The notes below the pieces were generated by a model. The model had not been told where the DNA came from. It ran no database searches and worked only from the letters and a program-made list of their open reading frames with translations. Positions 12,142-23,677 of a stretch of DNA of 64,000 nt are shown piece after piece. The stretch comes from Sanderia malayensis (taxonomy: Eukaryota; Cnidaria; Scyphozoa; Semaeostomeae; Pelagiidae): NCBI GenBank assembly GCA_013076295.1, contig RQOL01000616.1, positions 1-64,000 on the forward strand. Direction: 5' to 3'. The first letter of the stretch is position 1. Each line of letters starts with the position of its first letter. The translations under genes and the position numbers were made by a program.

Positions 12142-13777
12142 CGTACTTGCATATCCAGGCAAGTCTCAACTAACTAATTAAAACTAAAACGCTTACATTT
12201 AACTACTAAAACCACGCGACAACGATACAGACAATAATGAAACTAAATACGTCAATAGTGAGTAATAAACTTCGGCAAGGAAAGTAAATGAATAATAAGT
12301 AAGGGTATTTCTAATCGCTGGACCCCACGACTCGGGGACTCTCGGACGAACGACTACACGACCTACAGAAATACGACCCATGTCTTTAAAACTGCCAAAT
12401 TTGCATTATTTTCACTGTAATTAATGTAGCGAATTCAAAGGCACTGTTTTGAAGTATGAAACGCAGTTTGGTGATTGGTGAGCATAGGATCAGAAATAAA
12501 TGTTTTTCGAGTAAGCAATTTTGTCGAAAAAGGCACGCTGTCGTTGCAAATCACTGAGGTTTTCATATTGTAAGCAAGGAAACTGCAGTGGCTGCAATCG
12601 AATTCCTGTGGATCCACGACATTGACATTTGCACCGTAATCAAAATTCCATCCTTTTCAGAAGCGTTGCGCAATCTGAAACCACCGGTAGTAAGAGAGAA
12701 CAATTTTAAAGCATTTCATATAAATGCAGAGAGACTATTCTGCTATTGTAACGTCTGTGTTTGCTATTATCCATCAAATATAGCAACAAAATGTGAATAT
12801 ATCACAACATAACAACAGCTAAAGCAACGAAACATGGAAACCTTATCAACGTCATCATTATAATCGTTTTCGTTATCATCATTTTTATTATTATTGCACC
12901 CTGCACCCTGCACTGCGCAGGTATATTGAGTTTTTTACCGCTAGAAAACACTTGCAAAGTTTTCTATGGGATGCAAAAGGGCCTTAGTTACCCGAGGTTC
13001 GAGTTACTCCTGCCCCGACTTATCATGATTTTGCTGTTTTTATGAATATTATTTCTTTTGGAGTTTACTTCATTTATCTTTATCAAGGAAGAACACATTC
13101 CACCAAAATATTCACAATACACAACTACTATGTACACAACTTACAGTCTCCTTGATCTTTTCTTTCTCAATGTCTTCTTTCTCTATAGACCTTACAGGCA
13201 GATAACACTCTTTTCACAGACTTCAGACATCTTTCAATAAACAACCAAGCAATCAGTTCATAAACAACTTTTAAAGCATCCGTAACAAAATCTCTAAATC
13301 TCCAACTAACTCTGATTTTAATAAGCAAGTCTTAATCAATTAAATCAGCATAAATCACAAAATAATAAAATTCAACAATTAAGGATTGCAGCAAGCAAAA
13401 CAGCAAGACCAATGTATTAATAAATGTCAACATAGGTCCATCGTTGATTGCCATAAGGCGTTGTCTCTAACATAAAGATGGAGGCTCTTAGTCTTTTTTA
13501 CTGTATGTCCTTTCCGATATTTACGTGACTCATGGTCACATAACGAAGAGTCCGGCGTTGCGTAAAAATATTCTGTAATTATATTGTTTCATTTTTCAGC
13601 AGTTGTACTTCTAAAATTTCTGGTCGCGAATCCTACTGCCATGACATGATATGAACTTTTCAAAACTGATAACGTTAAAAGCAAAACGAGTTTGTTCTTG
13701 GAGCTGTCGCTTTACTTAACTCTCCTGCATCGGTGGAGGCCTTCTTGTATGAATTTCTTTTTTCCCCATCTTAGTAA
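12142..13777. repeat. Dispersed repeat R1, copy b (left part, split by an insertion)
   Basis: Base 12142 corresponds to window base 1, and the match continues to GTAA at 13777. It resumes after the inserted element at 15155-15279, up to GCAGACCAA. Differences from copy a are scattered; a second short ATCCATCAAATATAGC repeat seen near 640-660 is absent here. No coding function is supported. Confidence 0.85.
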
Positions 13778-15154
13778 ATCAAAGGAACCTTGAGGTGACT
13801 CGCGACAGATGGCTTTTCACTATATTATCCAGAAAGTGAAGAAAGTAATATTAAATTAAAGGGCTTATGCAGCCTGAAATGACATATCGATTTTTTTACG
13901 GAGATGGAGAGAAAAAGATCTGAGTATCACTATGAACCTATTTTGAGTGTTTTCTGACGAGTATAAGTATATTTTTTCCAAGCTCAAACACAGCCAGGTC
14001 TGCGCGATATTTTCCTCACATTATGAGTCAATTCTCGTTGCTTTCAATTAAAACAGAAATTTTAACAAATTTTGAAAAAAATAAAACTTTCAAGATTTTG
14101 GTTCAGTGTGACGTCAGAATGAACCGAGCTATTGTTCTTCAACTATTGTTCTCTGAGGAAGTGGAATGGAAGAGCTGCCCGGCCTGTGTTGAAACAGTGT
14201 CTGGCTAAAATCTTTTCAAAATGTCGTATTGCGAAAATAGTAGTTCGAAACAAATTCCTCTGACAACGAAGGACGAAGTCTTCCTGGGGATAGCGAAGAA
14301 GACGAAGACTATTCAGTAGTCAGTTCGTATAGTCGGAACTCGCACGAAGGAGAACCTCTTTCAAGAAGACCCAGAGCTGGGTACGGCAGTGATGATAAAG
14401 AATCGGGTTGTGAAGGCCTACCTATCTCTGAAAGAGCTGGATGCCCGTTTTGAAAATAAAACTTTTGTTGATAATTGGTTAGTTCATTTGTTATTTAATA
14501 AATTATTGGCAACTGTTAAACATTAATTCTATGGAATCATATGAGTTTTGTTCATTGTACTGTTTTGTCTTCAGTTGTTACGGTCCAATCCAGGTCTTTA
14601 GAAGAGTTTCGTCTTGCGAGACTTATGGAGAGAGACGAATTTAGTGTTGGCGCAGCAAATTCAAAAAAAATTTGTTTTGAGACCACTCAAGCAAACATTT
14701 TGACTCCAGTTTTCGATTATGTTTCATCAAGTTAAAAAGCTATCATTTTCCAAAACAAAAATGAAATACTATAATTGTTGTATTAGTTGCATAAGCATAC
14801 AGCTAGAAAACTTTCTTCTTTTCACCTGATGCTTCCAACGAGTCAAAAACGCTCCCCCCGTCTCCGTGCGTGATTGTGCTCGTGGTCCCCCCTGCCACAG
14901 CGTGCCCAGCATCTAGTATGGTACGTCATGTTGTTTGTTATTTCAACAAGTTTACACTTTATCCAATGAAAAACTTGCAATGTGATATCATACTTGGCAG
15001 CCTCACTTCAAATCAAAAGTGACCGTTTGAATCTGAGGCACATACCTTATATGGTAAAGTAAACAGAAACACGCACCACACTACACTGACACAGAACACA
15101 ACATTTTTCCCCACTCACCAACATATACTCGCTTGCGCATGCGCTTCGCGAGTC
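13778..15154. mobile_element. Unclassified mobile element B, copy 1 (1377 bp)
   Basis: This segment interrupts repeat R1 and is absent from copy a, so it is an insertion. It starts ATCAAAGGAACCTTGAGG and ends TTCGCGAGTC. TGACTCGCGA near the 5' end (about 13796) is inverted as TCGCGAGTC at the very 3' end. The 3' end also holds the palindrome TTGCGCATGCGC. No target duplication longer than a few A residues is visible. The second copy is at 28567-30997. Internal frames, including one at 14541-14735 that is shared by both copies, do not resemble a transposase I know. A Helitron-like or other TSD-poor mechanism is possible but unproven. Confidence 0.75.
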
Positions 15155-15279
15155 AAAATGATGCTGGTAACTGGCTTCTAGTAAGCAACATTGGAGATAT
15201 GAAATGTTCTACAGGATTCCATTTCCAGCAGCCATCTTGCTGATGGGATTGTCTGGTAGTTAACACCTAAGCAGACCAA
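15155..15279. repeat. Dispersed repeat R1, copy b (right part)
   Basis: This short block continues repeat R1 after element B. It matches about 1663-1787 (ATGATGCTGGTAACTGGC through CCTAAGCAGACCAA) with a few substitutions. The match stops where copy a enters reverse-transcriptase remains. Confidence 0.85.
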
Positions 15280-18200
15280 CAGAGATAAAGTGCTTTTTCC
15301 ACTTCGTGCAGCCACCTTATGATTCGTGACCGGTCATGCTTGGAACGGTCATGCTTGGAATGGAGAATGATAACTATTTGAAAAAGAGTGTCGAAAGCTG
15401 TTTCCGGAAGATCAGAGGGGTACTGGAGCCTAAATGCAGGTAACAGAGGCCAGTGGCAGAAACTTCTTCGTAACGCCGCACATAAGCAACAGTTGATGTC
15501 ACGTAGGAAAGTAAACATCGTTTAAAGATTCCTTTTATCATAACATCTGCAAAAAGAGCCTTCCAGATTGCCAAGAATGAAGTGGAAGAAGCCTTTAGCT
15601 GCAACCACGAGAAACGGACACACGCCAGGCTTTACTTGCCAAAAATGATCTGGTTACCGTGGCAAAAGATACGGGTGTTTTGATCTTAATGGTGGGGACC
15701 TATCTATTCATGAGTGTGAGGATTCGTGCGATGAATTACTACCTTGATATTTTGATATAACTTTTTAGACAAACCAAAGAAATATTGCAGAAAATGCAAA
15801 TATGTAATTTTAACTAATTTAATATTCTCAATCGAAAATTCCGGTTTATAAGCGAAATATCGACATCTTAAAATTTTCTAATGACAACAACGATAACACA
15901 AACTTTGGGATGCTGTACCTCCAGAAAGGCAAAATAAAAATACCGAGTATGTTATAAGCTCTTTATTGTCTTGTGATGCATCATAAAATTTGTAAAAGTT
16001 CTCAAAAAAAAATTCTGACTGTTTGTAGGTGTGGTCATGATGATGATTCATGTGAATATCTGAATGGCCACGCCCGAAATGTCCCTTGGCTGTTTTAGAT
16101 TCCTTTCATTATGAAATACCCGAATCCAAAATAAAATTTATGGTTAGGCAGCTTGCTAGTTGGTTGTAGTAATTTCACTTTCCAATCATTGTGAAATGAC
16201 TGGCTTTCGTGAGCTCTTCCTCCTATTCAAGGGAAATAATACCAGTATTTTCTCGCGTTGCAGCTCCCTCATTTATAAATCAAACCTTGCTTATTTGCGT
16301 CACGCGCTGATCTTTCGAACCAAATAGACCACTTTCGCCATGACAGCAGAATTATACGTCATCGATACCTTAAACGTTGAAATTGCTCAAATTCGTCATG
16401 TAAACTAAAGTTGCTTTGGGTGTCAGTTCTCTTTTGTGGGAAGATTTTAGTGGCAATATACGTTTTTTATTTTATAAAAAACTTGAATCTGCATCTAGCA
16501 GGGACGTAACTTGACGGATGTTTTTCAGGGGGTGAAGGGCTCGACATTTCAGACTGAAAAAAGTCAGTTATCATTTTTATGAAGGCCTAAAAGTTTATAC
16601 ACACTTACTACCATGAGGTTTTAAATTGTCTCCTGGATAGTAAATAGTTTATATTTTGAGAACTCTTTCCAATTATCTTGTGTGGTAAAGTTAGTATTTT
16701 CGCTAAATTTACGAAATCAAATGTAAAGACTGTTAGTTGGTGCTTGCAGATATCAGTAGTGTCAAACTCAAGTATTAATTCTTTTCTACAATTTGCCCAT
16801 TCCTCAACTTTTTCTTCCTTCATATTATTCACAAAGATCACGTCGCGCATAAACTAACTTATGACAATGCACTCTTTTTTAAGAATGAAATATTATATTG
16901 TGTTAGCTAAATATCCTTGAGCCCAATGTTTTTTATTTATAAGAAACCTAGCTTGGATCCTAGTACTAAAATTTTATTCAAGTTTATAACGCAACAGCAA
17001 CACAGCCAAAACTGTATCAAATATCGGAAACCCACCTACTACTATGAAAAGACCCAATATCATGTGTTTTTCAATAAAAATGTGTTTGCGAATTTATACC
17101 AAACCAAATTGGATTTTTGACGTATTACTTTCCAGCTCAGAAAGTTTTCTTAATTTTCTTTCGACGTCTCTCATTCCAAAAGTTTCTTAAATTTTGGGGG
17201 CTCTGGTATTAGGTTTTTTATAAACCGGCTTCTCATAAAAAACGTGCACTGAAAGTTCCTTACATCTTTGGCCACCGTAGTTCAAGTTGCGTATGAATCA
17301 GTTTCTTATAAAAATTGGGTGAGGCATTGTAAAATTTACATAGAAAAAGAGGATACCGTGAAGGCAAAGCACAATAGAATGGTATATATGAATGAACAAA
17401 ACGTAATCGAATGGGCATTATCATCACGAAGTTTTGCTTCCTATATCGCATCCTATGCTTAGAATTCGGAAATTGGCAAACCTTAAACCCGGGACACGAC
17501 ACCATTTACATTTCTAGACAGTTTTAATGAACCGTAAATCACTGTAAAGAAACTTTTTGTGCTAAAATGCCAATATTGTCATGCCAAGTAAAGAAGCATC
17601 CCATTTTTTTTATAAAAATAACATGAATTGTTTTGCATGCTTCCCCCCTAAACCGGATAACAAGTATAAATAAATACTAAAGAATAGTTCTACAAAGCAC
17701 TTAACGTTCTACCAATGCATTGTCATAATATAGCAATGCAGGTAAATTTTAAGCTGTGTGAAGATGCGGAAACGAATGCTCCCCTCTGCGATGACGTATG
17801 CGTAGGCTGTGTAGTTGAATTTTGTTTTGTGTTTGAATGAAGCTTTACTGTTCCGACCAATACAGCAATTGTGTGCACTGAAGAAATCCCACACGTTTGT
17901 GGAGAGACAACCAACAATAACAACCTTTGTCTGTGCCTACTTTAATAAATTCCTCTCTTGAACACGTGCTTATATTGTATTTCTGGACTGCATGAAACTG
18001 AAACTTGCCAGTGTCAGACTATTATTGGATAACGATCCGCGCAAGATAACGCGTCTCCTCTCCTGGTAAGTGCCACACATTAAATTTAATCGATATGCAG
18101 CAATGTAGCATTATACTGTTCTAATTATTATAGTAATTATGCATTTGTTAACGGTGTACGCATTGCCGATCCGATTGTTGGCCTGTTTATTCTCGTGTTG

Positions 18201-20287
18201 GCATTTTTCTAATCTCTACAATTGAATCGAAAATCAAAATCAACAGTGCGCTGATTAAAAAACGCAATTATACGCCAAGTAACGAATTACCTCTTCAAAG
18301 ATGCACGAGTACTTAATACCTTCAATATATGTACCCATCACATAAGAAGTGACTTTTACATAAATGTTATGGACGAGCATCTTGCAATCGAAGTTTAAGG
18401 TGGGCTCGAGCTGTTAAAACTCAAATAGCAGTGACAAATCAGGGAAAAATATCGACCAAGTCTTCGAAGACTGATTGTATTGTGTCGCTGGATATTCACA
18501 GCGCTTTTTGAGACTAATGCTTCTGATTGATAAATGGGTTTGTGAGTCTTTCGGATAAAAATATCTCCACTAAAACAGTAGATTAGTAAAAGTTTTGTTT
18601 TGGTCAATAATATTTTAAAAGTCTAATTTATTGAACGATTTTTTAATGTTTTAGTTAAATCAATCATTGATAAGCCTCCCGCTTGTTATGAATAAAAAAG
18701 TTTATACCCTCATTGTCTAGCGATGAAAGTATGTGAATTCTATTTTTATCAAATTGATAAAGGTCTTTTATTTTCATTGAAAAAGCCTCAATGTGTTTCG
18801 CAATACAAAAATGAAAGGCAACCCTCAGTGTGCTTTAGAGTGTGAAAACGAAAGGCAAGTGGTAACCTCCATATATTCAATATTGCTTTTATTCATTAAA
18901 CTAATCCATAAATATTGAATAAGATCAATGCGATTCGACTGAGGTTATTTCTCAAAGAGTACGAAAGTTAAAAACAAATTATTATTTTTCTGACCGAAGG
19001 ACGAGATAATAGTGGGTAAATCATTGTGCCGTTTGTTATGAGAGTTGAAGGTACTCACCTGATTTGTCAATATTTAATATTGACTTACACAAGCATTCAT
19101 TCTTATAAGGATTTCGTATTGAGAAACTCTTTGCTAAGACTGATGTTTGTTGCTATGAATACATATCTCAGCACCAGATTAAACTTTTAAAGACATTTTT
19201 GAGGGCTTCGGGTTATTAAGACTGGAAAATCATTCTGCAAAGACATAACTGTGTTACCATATCATTGATAGAATTTATTTACAAAATAAATCTTCACTCT
19301 TTAGTTTCCTTATCAACATGTTTGTTGATTTGATGTTTCAATAAAACGCCATAAAAAATTGGGAGCTTCCAGTAAAAAATTTTATTATAAGTTAATAACA
19401 ACAATTAATTGCTAGTTGGCAGATCTATTGCGGGTGGATTTCACTGCTAAAGATACAGAGATGATGTGTTCTTTTTGCTTAAAAGTTAGGTTCTCTTTAT
19501 ACTGGTGAATTGTAACTGTTTGCAGAATTTGTTGGGAGCACACCACCCACGGTACATGTAGCTCGATGCAATTACATTTTTCAAGTGTTTCATTTACTTT
19601 GGTTCATTGGCTTTGTGTTTGTTTTCATTTGCTTCCAAAAATAAGCTCTTTGACACCCTGCGACAAATAGAGGAAACCTCTGTCTCAACTTCCTGAAATA
19701 CTCCGCAATAAACATGGCGCAATCACGTTTCCATGGCATCTGCTACCATGGAAACCTGGGCATATGATAAGCCCTCTGGAGGTCCTCCATTAGTACTAAG
19801 TGTTTCTCCAAGGCGAGCCCGGATAACCAGTGAATAGAGAGCTCTTGAAGGATATTTTCGCAATTTAATCTTGTTAAAATGGACAGTACTTTCTCTTTTT
19901 TGCCGCCACACAATTGATAGCATTGTGGAAACAGCTTACCGCATAACCGTTGTTCTCACTGCATCAAACTGTGAAAGGGGATTCGCGATATTGATTTGCT
20001 ACTTTTGAGGATTTACCAGTGGCCAGTGACAATAACTCTCTGTTGCGTCGTGTTGCGACGTGTCTTGCATCGTTTTATTTGCTTCGCGTGTGCTTTCGTT
20101 ATATTTTAATTTAAAGTGCCACTTTATTTTTTATATTTGCTAAAACTATAGATTCGAATCCGCTGATTCTGAATCTGCTTTTATTTTTTCGACCTTATGA
20201 GTAATTTTTGAGTTAGAGGGTGTTTTCCTCAAACTTTCGTGACATTCTTGGACGACTGGGTCTAGCCTAATATGACATTATAGTAGG
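15280..20287. other. Five kb without a recognisable gene
   Basis: The sequence is AT-rich with many stops. Frames at 15267-15604 (minus), 16608-16850 (minus) and 17268-17462 (plus) are short, lack recognisable motifs and have no convincing exon partners. No TIR element, tRNA or satellite was recognised. Single exons of an unrecognised gene could hide here. Confidence 0.5.
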
Positions 20288-20446
20288 GACCCCGTTGTTT
20301 CCCGTACTGAAGCAACAAGTTTGACCATGACGGGTAACCGACGCCCAATTTCTATATATTTGAGTAAAAAAATAAATAACAATATTCGTTTTCTGAGAGA
20401 AAATCAGTGTCAAACTTGTTGCTTCAGCACGGGAAATAATGGGGTC
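20288..20446. repeat. Short foldback with 38-bp arms
   Basis: The arms 20288-20325 and 20409-20446 are inverted copies differing at a few positions. The left arm reads GACCCCGTTGTTTCCCG and onward to GTTTGAC; the right arm is its reverse complement. The arm motif with CTGAAGCAACAA is the same as in repeat R2 (about 3080 and 21950), so this is probably a small foldback derived from the R2 family. Confidence 0.7.
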
Positions 20447-20639
20447 ACCACTTTGTAAACGCGGTCGGTCTAAGGCCTTTCTCTTCTTCTATCAACTGTT
20501 TCTTCGATGAGACGGACAAGTAAATACACAGACACAAATACACAAAATAACGACACAATTCTATATTTTATACTTTCATTATCTTTCACGTAGCCAAGCT
20601 TCTTTTCAGCATACAATTAATCTTCTCTAACGACGAACG

Positions 20640-20945
20640 AACGACAACAGTATCTCCAATACTGTTCTAAACGGCGGCCCCACAACAACAAATTCAATAA
20701 ACCAAAAACTGAGGTAATGAGATCTTTCACAAGCATCTCATTCCTCGACGACAGTATGCTCTCATGCTTCCCGATGCTTCCTTAACCAGGCGAGTCTAAA
20801 AACTAACCAATTAAACTAAAACACTAACATTTAAAACTACTAAATCACGTGATAATATTACAAAGAACAATTAAACTAAATACGTCAACAAGGGAAGTGA
20901 TACGTCCGGCGAGAAAAGCAAATGAATGTTAAGTTAATTACAAAT
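20640..20945. repeat. Diverged R1-family copy c (partial)
   Basis: The order of segments CAGTATCTCCAATACTG, CAAGCATCTCATTCC, CCAGGCGAGTCT, AAACTAAATACGTCAA and GGCGAGAAAAGCAAATGAA follows R1 copy b and its left extension (11980-12290). It has many substitutions and indels. It is the oldest-looking of the three copies and breaks off near 20945. Confidence 0.65.
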
Positions 20946-21806
20946 ACAAGATTAACAAAAGCGAAAACAGTACCGATGCCACTAGGCATGGCATGTGAAC
21001 AGACGAAAGCACATGCGAAAATAACTATGAATGAATGAACGAAAACTAGCAGTATTACAACTTTGATGTCATAGTAGGTAGATCCCTGTCCTCGAAGTGA
21101 GTTAAGCAAGATGGCGAAAGTGACGAAATATCGATACTTTCACTCGTTATAATTCGTGAAATACTTGTCAGATTTTAAAAAATTTTCTGATTTAAAATCA
21201 GCGTTGCAAGTTTTTCTGATATAAAGAATAAAAATTAAGTATAGTGGCACTTTAAAACAGGATTTCTCTTTAATCGCGCAAATGAAGATTAATGAATAAA
21301 TGAATGAGTGAAAGGCAATAATTTTAACAATTTTATTTACCCTCACAACGTCACATTGCAGAAGCCAATCGCACGAGTAATCGATTACCTTTGTCTCTGT
21401 ATATTTAATTTGCTTTTTGCGAACGGGCGAACAGGGAATCGGAAGTGAATTTGCAAGAGGGAATTCTACAGAATAGGGGATCTGTAGAAGATAGAATCTG
21501 TATAAAGAAGATTTTGTATAAAGCGAAATTTCCATAAGGTGATTAAGTTATAGAAAACGGAATCTAATATGTTTATTGATGTAACCAAAACTTATAAGAG
21601 ATGCACAACACACGTGAAACATACTTCACTGGACTAGACGAGCCGCTGGCATTGTTTTGCAACATATCAACTTCCTTCGGAAAAAGCCTATTCTCCTGCC
21701 ATGAACGCCTTCATCTTATTAAAGTGCCCCTACACCTTATTTTTTTATTCTTTATATCGATAAAACTTTCTTCGCTGATTTTAGATACGAAAATATTTTT
21801 TAAATC

Positions 21807-22140
21807 TGACGTCTAGTTAACGAGTTATAACGTGGGGAAGTGTCGATGTTTCGTCATTTTCGTCATTTTTTGTGGTCAACTTTTAGGACTGGGATCTACC
21901 TACTATGACATCATAGTTGGTGCCATTGTGCCCCGTTCATTTTCCCGTACTGAAGCAACAAATCCGGCCGGCATCAATTTTCTCTCATACGATGCACTCG
22001 ATATTTGTTTTTTTGACTTTGATGATTAGAAACAGGTCGGCGCATTATGACATTGAAATTTGAAAGGCTTGCGATGAGTTTGCAGCTGTGGGGAGGAATT
22101 ACAAAATTCCCATGTAGTGGCTGCTCGTTGTGCTCAGTGG
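21807..22140 (+). repeat. Dispersed repeat R2, copy b
   Basis: This is collinear with 2950-3262. It includes the CTACCTACTATGACATCATAG motif, which recurs inverted near 21065-21080 and as a palindrome at about 23114-23140. These may be the terminal parts of a larger element spanning about 21.0-23.2 kb that contains the THAP-like remnant. That grouping is inference. Confidence 0.6.
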
Positions 22141-22229
22141 AGGCGGGCGTGGGCCGTGCAATGTTAAAACTGTACGGGAACGGGGATGCCAAGAAGAGCA
22201 TCAAAACATGATGATAAAACTGGGAAAAT

Positions 22230-22574
22230 ATGCCATATCGATGTGTTTTGCTAGCCCATGGAAATACACCCGATAAATCAAAATTTGTATGGCTTCACAA
22301 AATTCTGCTTTATCAGAATGATCGCCCTAAAACTGTGAGGAGAAGGAGATGGATAGATTTCATCAATTCGCAACGACGGAAGAAATTCTATGGACGCCTC
22401 ATCATGAATGAAATAAATCAAACAACAAAGCGCAATAATTTCGGTACAATAACGAAATTCATGTGTAGTAATAAGGAATTGTGTTGCAGATTTTCTACAC
22501 TTGCTGTTCCAAATGAAAATCGAATCGTTTCAAGCTTCCTCAAACCCCAAAGGTTTAGACTGACACGGATATGA
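22230..22574 (+). pseudogene. THAP-like zinc-finger remnant, probably from a transposon
   Basis: The 114-residue frame begins MPYRCVLLAHGNTPDKSK and contains WLHKI and RRRRWIDF, the spacing seen in THAP DNA-binding domains (C2CH type). The second cysteine of the finger is missing and the Cys/His half after the tryptophan is not recognisable, so it is degenerate. THAP domains occur at the N-terminus of P-element-type transposases and in related cnidarian elements. Surrounding R2-family repeats support a transposon origin. No DDE-type catalytic part was found. Confidence 0.45.
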
Positions 22575-22955
22575 TGGCCTAAATTATTGCGTATATTGAA
22601 TTTTGATATACACTTTTGCTTCATCACACAAACACAACAAAAAGATAATAATTCAGATCTAGTCAAATGCCCAGAAAGTTTTCTTTCAACATTTCTTTTC
22701 TTGCTCACATCTCTTTCATGGCTTTGACTGAAAGAGTTCTCAGCCAAATGGCATCAAATGCATCAGGTTTCTCCTTCATCGGTATCACTATCAACGATCT
22801 GCTTTGCTCTACGATACGATCAATCCTATCCCCTCGCCATCTTCGCATTCCTCGGCACTGCAATCCCTACTGTCATGAACTACTATCCGACAAAGAATGT
22901 TAATTCATGGAAACTTTTTATTCGATTCTGATCACCAAAATTGCACAAATACCCA

Positions 22956-23021
22956 CGAATACACATAACGAGACACGACAAATCAGTGAAATAATTTGTC
23001 GTGTCTCGTTATGTGTATTCG
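22956..23021. repeat. Perfect 28-bp inverted repeat with 10-nt loop
   Basis: CGAATACACATAACGAGACA and the following bases to 22983 are exactly complementary to 22994-23021. The loop is CAGTGAAATA. It could form a strong DNA cruciform or RNA hairpin. No poly-U tract, coding frame or RNA family is attached. It lies in the R2-related repeat zone. Confidence 0.85.
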
Positions 23022-23113
23022 CAACAAAAGCGCAACGCAAACACTATTTATTATACTGAATGTAGGCCTACGCCCGCCGCCACTGAATACAACGAGCAGC
23101 CACTACATTGGAG

Positions 23114-23300
23114 TTTACCTACTATGATGTCATAGTAGGTAAATTACGGTCCTAAAAGTTGACCACGAAAAAGTGGCACGCGTTGCCTCGTATCTCAAAA
23201 ACTACTTGTCATATCAAAAAAATATAAACGGATTCAGAATCAGCGCATTCGAATCTATAGTTTTAGCCAATAAAAAAATAAGGTGTAGGGGCACTTTAAA
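23114..23300. repeat. R2-family fragment with palindromic end
   Basis: TACCTACTATGATGTCATAGTAGGTA forms a near-perfect palindrome at about 23115-23140, followed by GGTCCTAAAAGTTGACCAC, which is the inverse of the R2 segment near 21870. The remainder (AAGGTGTAGGGGCACTTTAAAA) also has an inverted match near 21720. It looks like the opposite end of the element whose other end is at 21.7-21.9 kb. Confidence 0.5.
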
Positions 23301-23677
23301 ACTTGAACCAATCATACCTTCTTATTGCTCTTTGCAGATTCCGCTTTCCAAAGAAAATTCCCTTGGTTTCCGTTCCCTATTTCTTTGTTCACTTTCCGAT
23401 TACTTTTTCCTTCTTTTATAGACAGCCGTCTAAAATTTGTCATTTGTTATCCTTCCCGACACTGGGTTGTTTGAAACTGTGAACTAACTCGAGCACTTTA
23501 ATCTTGATTTGAATTTCATTTGCAATGCTCTACTTCCGCAGACATCATTTTATTAAGACAACGTAAATTTTTGCAAACAAGCAAGGACTTGCCAGAAGAT
23601 TACAGAAGATCTCTTTTGATTTTACTCAAACGGCTTGTGTTTATTTCGTATTTTTAGATCCGTGGTGATCAATCAAA

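Noticed and set aside
16608..17505. Short frames at 16608-16850 (minus), 17268-17462 (plus) and 17260-17505 (minus) as possible exons
   Set aside because: No recognisable domain, no phase-matched partner exon, and overlapping frames on both strands. Likely chance ORFs.
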